The notes under the pieces: generated by a model | What the model saw: the letters and a program-made list of their open reading frames with translations, nothing else | Database searches by the model: none | Told to the model about the DNA's origin: nothing | Program-made: the position numbers and the translations under genes | Shown here: positions 36,707-46,494 of the stretch, piece after piece | How positions within the stretch are numbered: position 1 is the first letter of the stretch | How the letters are laid out: the number at the start of each line of letters is the position of its first letter | Assembly: GCA_947044365.1 (NCBI GenBank) | Contig: OX345639.1 | Location: 4,686,944 to 4,750,943, forward strand | Origin: Petrosia ficiformis | Taxonomy: Eukaryota > Porifera > Demospongiae > Haplosclerida > Petrosiidae | Reading direction: 5' to 3' | DNA length: 64,000 nucleotides

Positions 36707-39700
36707 TTATTGTCTGGATACTTGATTGTCTCCTTGTACTTCTGAAGTAGTATCTTTCTCTTTTATCACATCATCTGTTGTTATTACCTCCATGGTGTCT
36801 TCTTGACTTACCTTTGTTTCCTTATCCTCTTTATCTTCTGTCATCTTCACATCATCATCTTTGTCCTGTCTATCTTTAACTTCAATTTCATTTTTCTTTT
36901 TGTCAATTACTTCTGTCATCTTCATATCATCTTCTTTGTCCTGTCTATCTTCTGTCATCTTCACATCTTCTTCTTTGTCCTGTCTATCTTCTGTAACCTC
37001 CATTTCATTTTCCTTTTTGTCAACTATTTCTGTCATCTTCGCATCCTCTTCTTTGTCCTGTCTATCTTCTGTAACCTCCATTTTATTCAAATCTTTGTTA
37101 ACCACTTCTTCTTTTACCTTCTCCTCTGACACATGTTTGTCACTCTTTCTTTCAACATTAATCGTAGTTGAATGAATTTTATGAACTAGATAATTAAACA
37201 ACTTATGATGATGATGCTGTTATTATTGTACTATTACCGTTATTGTTATTGTGATTATTATTATAATAATTATTATTATTGTTATTATCATTATTATTGT
37301 TATTATTATTGTTATTATAATTATTATTATTATTACTATTATGATGCTCTCATTATTGTTATTGTGATCATTAATATTATTATTATGATACTATTACTGT
37401 TATTATTATTATTATTATTATTATTACGATACGTTATTATTATTATTTACCTGGTTCACTAACAGTCTTTTGAAGTGATGGTATCACTGGCTTATCTTTC
37501 ATATTTTTCTCTTTCTCTCCTTCAGTTGATTTACATGAAGGGTCTTGTATAGTTACCAGTTCCAGTGGAAAGTAATGATGCATTAGTGCAGTGTATAGTC
37601 GATAATCAACTTTTAAAAATACTACAAATATAACTCTATCAATCTGAATAATAATAGAATGATAATAATGAATGTGACAAAATTGATTTCTTAACTGTAA
37701 CATTTTTAAAAGCTTATGATCTCCTAAAGTATACATGTATGCAAAAATATATTTTCAATAAAAATGAAAGATGTAGGGACAAAAAAAAACAAACTATGTG
37801 AACAATTTTGGGATTGTATTAACATAGGATATTAACATATAACTCTACACAAGTACCTACACCGCTATAAAGACAAAGAGCTGCACTTATATGGAAGTGA
37901 TTTGTTTGATTCTGAGTCCTGTGTTAACCTCCTGTGTTAATACCATCCTGACCTTGTTCGCATACCTTTTGGGTTTTGGCATCCCTACATCTTTGTTGAG
38001 AATGTTTTTCAATACGAGAAGGACAATAATTGAATAACTGAATACTAATTTCATATGCTTCTGGTATAAAAATAGTAACTGATAAGCTACTGGTGGTAAA
38101 TACATATTGATCCAGTACTCTAAGAACACTGCTAGATTTTGCCACTCAAATGCATGCTAGCCATACAGAGAGCAGTGTATGGATGTCAACTCACTTTGTC
38201 TGCATTGTCATCTGTTTCTAGCCATTTACGCACTGTATCTAAAGCAATGTTAGCAGCTTGATCATTAGGAAATCCATATACACCGGTAGCTACACAACAA
38301 AAACCCTAGAGAAGAGAGAAAAATGTGTGAATAATCAGGACATGGGAATGGGTCTCAAATAGTGTCTGAACTACGGACACCTCCCATGATCAGGACATTG
38401 GAATGGGTCCCAAACGGTGTTTGAACTACGAACACCTCCCATAATCAGGACATTGGAATGAGTCCTAAATAGACTAAGAACACCTCCCATAATCATGACA
38501 TCGGAATGGGTCCCAAATGGTGTCAAAATTAAGAATAGCAGTTAAAGACATTGTTATATTAAATACCTGTTTGTTCATTATAAATGAATGAATATAAAAG
38601 TATAACTCACAATTGATCTGATATTATTCTCCAGAACTAGTTGTAATGAAGTATCATAACAACTCCTTAGTAACCTAGGACTTTCATTGAATGGACCAAC
38701 GGTATGAATAATATCTGAATAATAATTATAAATAAATTATGTTTTGAAATTCAGAAGAAAGGCTCACATTTTGCCGGTAATCGATGACCTAATGAAGGGA
38801 AGAGAATACGAAGTTAAAATGTAGAATCTCCAGTATTGATTCCATGTACATACAGATAATGATTTTAGAATCTCCAGTATTGATTCCATGTACATACAGA
38901 TAATGATTTTAGAATCACCAGTATTGATTCCATGTACATACAGATAATGATTTTAGAATCACCAGTATTGATTCCATGTACATACAGATAGTGATTTTAG
39001 AATCACCAGTATTGATTCTATGTACATACAGATAATGATTTTAGAATCACCAGTATTGATTCCATGTACATACAGATAATGATTTTAGAATCACCAGTAT
39101 TGATTCCATGTACATACAGATAATGAATTTAGAATCACCAGCATGTACATACAGATAATGATTTTAGAATCACCAGTATTAATTCTATATACATACAGAT
39201 GGTGATTTTAGAATCACTTGTATTGATTCTATATACATTATACATACAGATAGTGATTTTAGAATCACCATTATTAATTTGTACATACCAGTAGTGATTT
39301 TAGAATCACCAGTATTACATCCTCCTAGTTTCTCACACTCATCTCTTAAGGAATAACTAGCTCCACTATGTATAGCTCCATCCACTCCTCCACCACCTAA
39401 TAATGAAGAATTTGCTGCATTTACTATCGCGTCAATTTCAAGTTCTGTAATATCTCCTTGCCAGATGGATACTTTCTCATTAAGTAAACGATTAATGGAA
39501 TATTTAGCCTCTCCTACAGCAGGCTTACACTCTGAGAAAAAAAAAAATATAGAATACTTTATAACAAGTATACAGGTAGAAAGAAAATTACATAACTATA
39601 AATACTAGCGAACACCCACAGAAATTCCGCGAGCTACACCAGACTAATATAATATTATATACTATTGTTGTAGCTTCTTATATTCATTATTTTATCTTTG

Positions 39701-40159
39701 CAGTTGCATGACTGAATCCAGTGGGTTTCTAACATTGATGATAGTAGTGATGTATTCAAAGTTCTCTATCTCTTCTCTTCCTTTTTTTCCAGATCTTTTA
39801 TAACATAGAGGTCGTCTATATTTTATATGAAACTAGCAGTGTTAAAAATAAGCATACTTGTTTTGGCTTGAAATTCTGGCCATGTTAGTATTTTATCCAA
39901 AGTTTTATAATGGTTACCACAGCGATACTGTTTCCTCTTCTCTGTCAGTGTTAGCTTCTGCCAATATTCTTTATCTAAAAGGGAGAAAGAAAATGAATGT
40001 AGTCTTAATTAAAATTACTAATTAGAGGATACTTTTTTCTCTTCCGGAACCAGAAGTGGAAGATCTCATGAAAGACCAAGGGAATCTTGAATGCATTTTT
40101 GGGATATTGGTTTCCTCTTCTTTGTCACGAGGTCTTTTTGCACCTGGATTTTCAGCCAT
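36707..40159 (-). CDS. MACROD-type macrodomain ADP-ribosylhydrolase
   Basis: MACROD enzymes remove mono-ADP-ribose from acidic residues and hydrolyse O-acetyl-ADP-ribose. Eight exons, 464 residues, in frame: 40159-40033, 39974-39858, 39531-39289, 38788-38768, 38714-38611, 38305-38195, 37643-37451, 37185-36707. Order: basic N-tail; a helical leader ([32 protein letters not shown]) as in human MACROD1/2; the macrodomain with ADP-ribose motifs [57 protein letters not shown] and [20 protein letters not shown] ending HHYFP; then a long highly charged tail made of repeated [16 protein letters not shown] units. The NAAN and [10 protein letters not shown] signature is intact, so it should be active. 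The tail is unlike the human one. Exon 4 has only 21 bases. It is head-to-head with the first SLC46 gene. Confidence 0.93.
37195..37450. repeat. (TTA)n-rich low-complexity intron
   Basis: Fills the whole intron between 37451 and 37185 with ttattattattgttatta-type sequence. The tyrosine-rich open frame on the plus strand is an artefact. Confidence 0.92.
37915..38138 (-). pseudogene. Possible duplicated terminal macrodomain exon in intron
   Basis: Inside the 551 bp intron between exons ending at 38195 and starting at 37643, a minus-strand frame reads [20 protein letters not shown] then [18 protein letters not shown] and stops soon after TGG near 37920. It matches in layout the real helix-strand-helix end of the macrodomain ([33 protein letters not shown]). 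A plausible acceptor (atctagcag) precedes it, but its phase does not fit any exon of the gene, so it is more likely a relic than an alternative last exon. Confidence 0.35.
38340..38530. repeat. About 58-bp tandem repeat, three to four copies
   Basis: Unit contains aatcaggacattggaatggg and aacacctcccat; in the MACROD intron between 38611 and 38305. Confidence 0.88.
38820..39300. repeat. 44-bp tandem array that includes the exon 3 end and its splice donor
   Basis: About eleven copies of a 44 bp unit (gattttagaatcaccagtat, tgattccatgtacatacagata, atg). On the minus strand the unit equals the last bases of exon 3 (coding NTGDSKI) plus the donor-like gtatgtac. The array starts in exon 3 itself (39289-39320) and fills the intron down to exon 4 at 38788. 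Confidence 0.9.
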
Positions 40160-40296
40160 TATGGAAAGAAAACGAATGTACAGTGATGAGCTTAGGAGTC
40201 TAGATCCACATCCACTGATAGACATGTAGGCGGAATGATTTTTTTCAGCTCCCCACCCTCCGTAAGCATTTAGCATGTGACGACCTTTAATGCACC
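40160..40296. promoter_or_regulatory. Shared divergent promoter, macrodomain gene / SLC46-1
   Basis: 137 bp between opposed start codons. A related but diverged copy precedes SLC46-2 (about 43750-43854), where the macrodomain gene survives only as a relic. Confidence 0.55.
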
Positions 40297-42833
40297 ATGC
40301 AACTTCATTTTTCTCTCCTCAACACAAACAGAGAAATGATTCAAAAGTCAGAAGATCCACTTAAGTTGGTCATTTATGCTGTCAAGATTTGCAATCAGTT
40401 AAGGAAATTCCTTTTTCCTGTGGAACTGTTATTTCTTCTCTACAGTTTTAATCGGGTGTTCCAAAGGACTTACTACCAAGAGTACTATTTTCAACGTCTT
40501 GCGCAAGATGAACTCGCTTCGGTACAGAACTTAACCGGTGTGTGTCTCGATCAAGAACTGATAGTAAATCATACTAGTAATAAATTGTTCCTTCATCTTC
40601 AAGAGAGAGTCAATGATCTTAATATGTATACAAACATAATAGCTGTTACTTGTGCTTCACTATCTTCTATATTTCTTGGTCCTTTATCAGATTTGGTAGG
40701 ACGTAAGCCGATATTCTTCTATGTGATGATCGGTTCAGCATGCAGTTTTGTTTTACAATCATTAGTAGTTTACTTTGAATGGAATATACATTATTTCTTT
40801 CTAGTTCTTTTCATGTTTGGAACATCTGGAGGGATGGCACTGACATGTGGACTCTCATTTGCATATGTTACAGACACAACACCAAAGAAATGGTTAAGAA
40901 TACGAATGGGTATTTTGGAAGCAACCATAGCCATTGGCAAAGGAACTAGCTCCTTAGGTAGTAATAACTGGATTCATAACAATGGATGCAATTTTTTCCC
41001 TCCAAGTCTATTAATAATAGGCACAGCTTGTATTGCCATCTTGTATCTATTATTTATGCCTGAATCTCTTACTTGGAAAGAAAGAGATTTTTCCACAAAT
41101 ACCAAAGGATTTTCAAAATTCATCAATGGATTAAAAATATTCTTTTACCCGAAATACACCGGATTCTCTAACTGGTGGAGAGTTTGGGCTGCTACTGGTG
41201 TAATATGTATAGGAAGTTTTAGTGCCATTGGAGGAGTAGAAATACAAAACTATTTCTTATATAACAGACCTCTACAATGGTCTTATGATCACATAGGGTA
41301 TTATAGTGCTGCTTGGTCTGGGCTAATGGGTCTAGTACTTATTTTTGTACTTCCTGTTTTCGTTGCAGTAGGATTGTCAAATGCTTTTATCGGTCTCATC
41401 GGATCTCTTAGTGCAATTACTGCAAATGTAATAATTGCTAATGTCAAAACCAATTGGGAAATGTATGTAGGTAAGTTCATAAAATATTTTATGTATAATA
41501 ATACAATATTGTATATATAAATACTTTATGATGTAAGTAATAGACAGTGAAGTAATAGTATTAGTAATAGTAATATTCAATCTCAATGTTGAGGTAATAG
41601 TAATTTTAATGTGGTCATTTAAACTAGAGCCTTTAGAAAAACATTTAGTATTGGAGGGAATGTTTTTTGGGGTCAGACTTGTTGATTCTGTGTTTGAGAA
41701 ACTTATGAACATTAGTCATTTAGTTTAAAACGTGAAAGAATTTTAAACAAACCTCAATGCTATAGTAATTCATAATGGCAAACACTGAGTTAGGCAGTAA
41801 TAGTAATAGTAATCTACAGATTTTTAAGGTAATATATAGTAATAGTAATATATTACACTGACGTAGGTATTAGTATTAGTAATAGTAATAATTATACTGA
41901 ATTTTAAGGTAATAGTAATATATTATATGACCCCAAGACTGGTTGTCACATGATCTAATTATAATTATCATACGGTTTTTATTATAGATTTTGTTTCTGT
42001 GATCCAGTGTTAATTTTTTGTGCTTATCACATGATTTCATGTAATGTGTCACATGATTACACATAATGTGTCACATTATTGCATATAGTTATCGTATAGT
42101 TCATAATATTCAGTATGTGAACTAGTGTCTAATGTAGAAATGGTCAATTGAACTATTTTTTTCATCTTTTCTACAAGCTGGTGCTCTGCAGAGTATGCAA
42201 CAACTTGGATTCCCTGTAATGAGAACAATATTAGCAAGTCTGGTGAGGCCTGAAGATCATGGTATGAAGTTTTAAAACTTTATTAATAAATGTCTCAGTA
42301 TGATTAGTTAGTATTTTCTGAGCTGCACTTTTAGCGGCTCGTTTAGTCCACTTGTTTCTCATTGAGAAACAATTAACTCTTTGTTTTGCAGGTGCCATTT
42401 TTACAATTTCTTCTTCATTTCAAATGGTTGCATCAGACATTTCCACTATAGTGTTTAACAAGATTTATAAACCTGAGACTGTAATAAGTGGACACAAGAT
42501 TAATGCTGGTATTGCTTTCTGGGTCATGGCTTCAACGTGGGCTACATCTATTCCTCTTCTACTGTAAGTCTGCCAACAAAGTACATCATATTGAAAACTC
42601 AAAGACCCAGACCCAGTGTTTATGTATCATTTTATTGTATTATTCATAATTATGTTGTAATTGTTTATGTATTCGTATGTTGTTATTGTTTATGATATAT
42701 TTATTGCACTATTTATAGGTTGTTATTGTTTTGTAAGCAAAGAAAGAGATCCATTGATGTGGAGGAAGAACGTCCATTACTTGATGATAGCATCTCCAGT
42801 TATGGCTCCAAGAACAATAAAACTATTCAATAA
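40297..42833 (+). CDS. SLC46-like major facilitator transporter 1
   Basis: A 12-helix MFS carrier of the SLC46 type; known members include the proton-coupled folate transporter and other small-solute carriers. Exons 40297-41470, 42178-42261, 42392-42563, 42719-42833; 514 residues, phases 1,1,2 shared by all five paralogues. After a short N-tail come helix 1 (FLFPVELLFLLYSF), a large external loop with NHTS and NLTG glycosylation sites, and the MFS motif A variant GPLSDLVGRKP between helices 2 and 3. Next is FAYVTDTTPKKWLRIRMGIL, typical of SLC46, then NNWIHNNGCNF. Helices 7-12 end in the last two exons, with a basic/acidic C-tail (KQRKRSIDVEEERPLL). The ERPLL ending resembles a dileucine sorting motif. 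Substrate unknown. It is nearly identical to SLC46-2 over exon 1. Confidence 0.9.
41540..41935. repeat. TAATAG-type low-complexity sequence in intron 1
   Basis: Repeated agtaatagtaatattagta in SLC46-1 intron 1. The equivalent intron of SLC46-2 lacks it and holds a MITE. Confidence 0.8.
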
Positions 42834-42877
42834 TTTATTATATAGTTTTTTTTTGTTTATAGTGAATATGAATAATT

Positions 42878-43135
42878 TTGGTTACACATCTCTGGAAACA
42901 TTTTTTTGCCCACTGTCTAACGTTCAATTCATTTTGCTGGAAATGTTCCTATAAGATCTGATACTCTGATCTGGTTTTCACCACAAAGATCAGTAAAGAA
43001 AAACAATCTCTTCTAGAGAATGAAAGACCCGTTAACAGCGCATGTGATGATGATGCAGAAAGTGAAACTCCACGCTCTCCTTACAATCAGTCACCAAATC
43101 ATCCATTTCACGAAAACACTTATAATCATATTAAT
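42878..43135 (+). pseudogene. 5' fragment of an SLC46-3-type gene
   Basis: Closely resembles the leader and first codons of SLC46-3 (46415-46630): tctggaaac, ttgctggaaatgttcctata, gatctgatactct, caaagatcagtaaag, then codons for QSLLENERPVNSA and PRSPYNQSP. The initiator ATG and neighbouring GACGAG are lost, and homology stops after about 40 codons with no membrane segments. It is therefore a truncated, dead copy. Confidence 0.85.
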
Positions 43136-43183
43136 TGATTGGATAATGGCAACCATTATGAATTTCTCAATAACATAGAAATC

Positions 43184-43790
43184 ATAAGCATTCTTGTTTT
43201 GGCTTGAAGTTCTGGCCATGCTAGTATTTTATCCAAAGTTTTACACAATGATTCTGTTTCCTTTTCTCTGTCAGTGTTTTAGATCCTATCCCCGGCAGCA
43301 GCGGGATTCCTCGCATTGTGTTTGATGGAAGCATATGTTGTTTATTTTTTTTTGAACAAGTGTTTTTAACACATTTGGTAAATGAGGAAACTGGAATAAC
43401 ACAGGTTGTTAATCTTAACTACCTCTCCGGGAACTACAGCCTCTAATAAAGGATGCAGTGACAAACACCTCATATTGAGGGTGGAGCTGAGTATACTCAT
43501 GGGTGAAAAAAGCCTGCACCTCAGTGGGGCTTGAACCTGCAACCTTTCGATTGCAGACCAGCACTTTAACCAATAGGCCACTAGCACACCCTAGCATTGA
43601 TGCAAGACTAGTGAGCCAGCGTTTCTACCAATATTGATATCTAAAACATAAAGAAATGTTGTCTTAACATTATTAACATACTTTTCCCTCCTCCGGATTC
43701 ATGAAAGACCAAGGGAATCTTGAATGCATTTTTGGGATGTTGGATTCTTCTTTGTCATGAGGTTTCTGCTATTATGGAAGACACAGTTAC
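43184..43790 (-). pseudogene. Relic of macrodomain gene exons 2 and 1
   Basis: 43184-43278 matches exon 2 of the macrodomain gene (39858-39960), including gttttggcttgaa and gtattttatccaaagtttta; its splice donor GT has become GA. 43690-43790 matches exon 1 and its flank (40040-40160), e.g. catgaaagaccaagggaatc and ttgaatgcatttttggga, with internal deletions. No later exons follow. The two pieces are separated by a SINE-bearing insertion. Confidence 0.85.
43280..43685 (-). mobile_element. Insertion containing a tRNA-derived SINE
   Basis: About 400 bp are present here but absent between macrodomain exons 1 and 2 at 39975-40032. On the minus strand, about 43590-43510, it reads agtggcctattggttaaagt (A-box region) and gcaggttcaagccccactga (B box ggttcaagccc). 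A proper tRNA acceptor stem is missing, which suits a SINE head better than a tRNA gene. Confidence 0.7.
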
Positions 43791-43854
43791 ATGTAGGTGG
43801 AATGATTTTTGCAGCTCCACCCTGGAAACATGTGACTAATTTTAATACCGCAAC

Positions 43855-46339
43855 ATGGCTGTGTCTGAGCTTCATTCTCCTCAACACACAAACAGAGTAA
43901 TAATTCAAAAGTCAGAAGATCCACTTTATTTGATCATTGATGCTGTCAAGATTTGCAACAAGTTAAGGAAATTCCTTTTCCCTGTGGAACTGTTATTTCT
44001 TCTCTACATGTTTAGTCTTTTATTCCAAATGACTTACTACCAACAGTACTATTTTCAACGTCTTGCGCAAGATGAACTCGCTTCAGTACAGAACTTAACC
44101 GGTGTGTGTCTCGATCAAGAACTGATAGTAAATCATACTAGTAATAAATTGTTCCTTCATCTTCAAGAGAGAGTCAATGATCTTAATATGTATACAAACA
44201 TAATAGCTGTTACTTGTGCTTCACTATCTTCTATATTTCTTGGTCCTTTATCAGATTTGGTAGGACGTAAGCCGATATTCTTCTATGTGATGATCGGTTC
44301 AGCATGCAGTTTTGTTTTACAATCATTAGTAGTTTACTTTGAATGGAATATACATTATTTCTTTCTAGTTCTTTTCATATTTGGAACATCTGGAGGATTT
44401 TCACTGATGTGTGGACTCTCATTTGCATACATTACAGACACAACACCAAAGAAATGGTTAGGAATACGAATGGGTATTTTGGAAGCAACCATAGCCATTG
44501 GTAGAGGAACTAGCTCCTTAGGTACTAATAACTGGATTCATAACAATGGATGCAATTTTTTCCCTCCAAGTCTATTAATAATAGGCACAGCTTGTATTGC
44601 CATCTTGTATCTATTATTTATGCCTGAATCTCTTACTTGGAAAGAAAGAGATTTTTCCACAAATACCAAAGGATTTTCAAAATTCATCAATGGATTAAAA
44701 ATATTCTTTTACCCGAAATACACCGGATTCTCTAACTGGTGGAGAGTTTGGGCTGCTACTGGTGTAATATGTATAGGGATCTTTAGTGCTATTGGAGGAG
44801 TAGAAATACAAAACTATTTCTTATATAACAGACCTCTACAATGGTCTTATGATCACATAGGGTATTATAGTGCTGCTTGGTCTGGGCTAATGGGTCTAGT
44901 ACTTCTCATTGTACTTCCTGTTTTCGTTGCAATAGGATTGTCAAATGCTTTTATCGGTCTCATTGGATCTGTTTGTGCAATTACTGCAAATGTAATAATT
45001 GCTAATGTCAAAACCAATTGGGAAATGTATATAGGTAAATTCATAAAATATTTTATGTATAATAATAATTATAATATTATAATTATTATTATATGTGATA
45101 CTTAATGATAGTATGCTAACAGGTCCTATATACAAAATATAGGACCTGAGTTTTGCATCCAAGGATGTGATATAGCCCGAGCCTGCAAGGGCTATATTAC
45201 ATCCAAGGACACAAAATGAGGGTCCTATATACAGTATATAGGACCTGTTAGCATACTATATACAATATATTGTAAGATGGTGACATTTCCTGCATAGTGT
45301 GCACATGGAAGGTCTATATACAATATATAGAACTCACCACATCAAAGTGATGATGTCACCATCATACTATATATATACAAATAATACATTGTCGTCGTAC
45401 ATTGATGTATGTAATAGGTAATTTTGGAATGTTACGGCTTTCAGTTTGGTTGTCACATGATCTAATTATAATTACCATACAGTTTATATTATGGATTTTG
45501 TTTCTGTGATCCAATGTTCATTTTTTGCACTTATCACATGATTTCACATAATGTATCACATGATTACACATAATGTGTCATGTGATTGCACATAGTGTCA
45601 CATTATTGCATATAGTTATCATACAGTTCATAATATTCAGCATGTGAATTAGTATCTGTAATGTAGAAATGGCCAATTGAACTTTTTTTTCCTCTTTTTT
45701 ACAAGCCGGTGCTCTGCAGAGTATGCAACAACTTGGATTCCCTGTAATGAGAACAATATTAGCAAGTCTGGTGAGGCCTGAAGATCATGGTATGAAGTTT
45801 AAGACTTTATTATTCATAAATATCTTGGTATCATTAGTTAGTACCCTCTGAGCTATAGTTTTGGTGGCTCACATGTTAACTCTTTGTTTTGCAGGTGCTG
45901 TTTTTACGATTTCTTCTTCATTTCAAATGGTTGCATCAGTCATTTCTACTATAGTTTTTAATGAGATTTATAAACCTGAGACTGTAATAAGTGGACATAA
46001 GATTAATGCTGGTATTGCTTTCTGGGTCATGGCTTCAATGTGGGCTACATCTATACCTCTCATACTGTAAGTCTGCCTCCATCATAATTTTAAATGAAAA
46101 CTCAAAGACCCAGACCCAGTGTTTATGTATCATTTTATTGTATTATTCATAATTATGTTGTTATTGTTTATGTATTCATATGTTGTTATTGTTTATGATA
46201 TGTTTATTGCACTATTTATAGGTTGTTATTGTTTTGTAAGCAAAGAAAGAGATCCATTGATGTGGAGGAAGAACGTCCATTACTTTATGATGAAAGTAAC
46301 TCCAGTTATGGCTCCAAGAACAATAACAATATTCAATAA
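43855..46339 (+). CDS. SLC46-like major facilitator transporter 2
   Basis: Recent duplicate of SLC46-1. Exons 43855-45034, 45706-45789, 45895-46066, 46222-46339; 517 residues. Most of exon 1 is the same as transporter 1 at the nucleotide level; differences cluster in the N-tail (MAVSELHSPQHTNRV) and around helix 4 (IFGTSGGFSLMCGLSFAYIT against MFGTSGGMALTCGLSFAYVT). It has the same motif A variant, glycosylation sites and C-tail (EEERPLLYDESNSSYGSKNN). Like copy 1 it has a divergent-type promoter, but the partner gene is only a relic. Intron 1 carries the double-hairpin MITE, which copy 1 lacks. Function as for transporter 1; substrate unknown. Confidence 0.9.
45109..45369 (-). mobile_element. 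Double-hairpin MITE, copy B (reversed)
   Basis: About 261 bp, same ends (TAGTATG...CATACTA) and both internal palindromes as the 17246 copy, in the opposite orientation. It lies in intron 1 of SLC46-2 and is missing from SLC46-1, so it inserted after the duplication or was lost from copy 1. Confidence 0.88.
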
Positions 46340-46494
46340 TTTATAATTTATATATAATAGTTATTTTGTTTACATAGTGAGTGAATAATTATTTTGGTAC
46401 TAGTAACACACACCTCTGGAAACCCTTTTTCGCCCACCTTGCTGGAAACGTTCCTACAAGATCTGATACTCTAGCACCACAAAGATCAGTAAAG

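Noticed and set aside
37887..38129. Alternative hydrophobic frame ([13 protein letters not shown]) over the macrodomain intron
   Set aside because: The overlapping frame with macrodomain-like pattern is more convincing; this one shows no family features.
43510..43590. tRNA gene candidate on the minus strand
   Set aside because: A and B boxes are present but there is no pairing acceptor stem; fits a tRNA-derived SINE in a young insertion.
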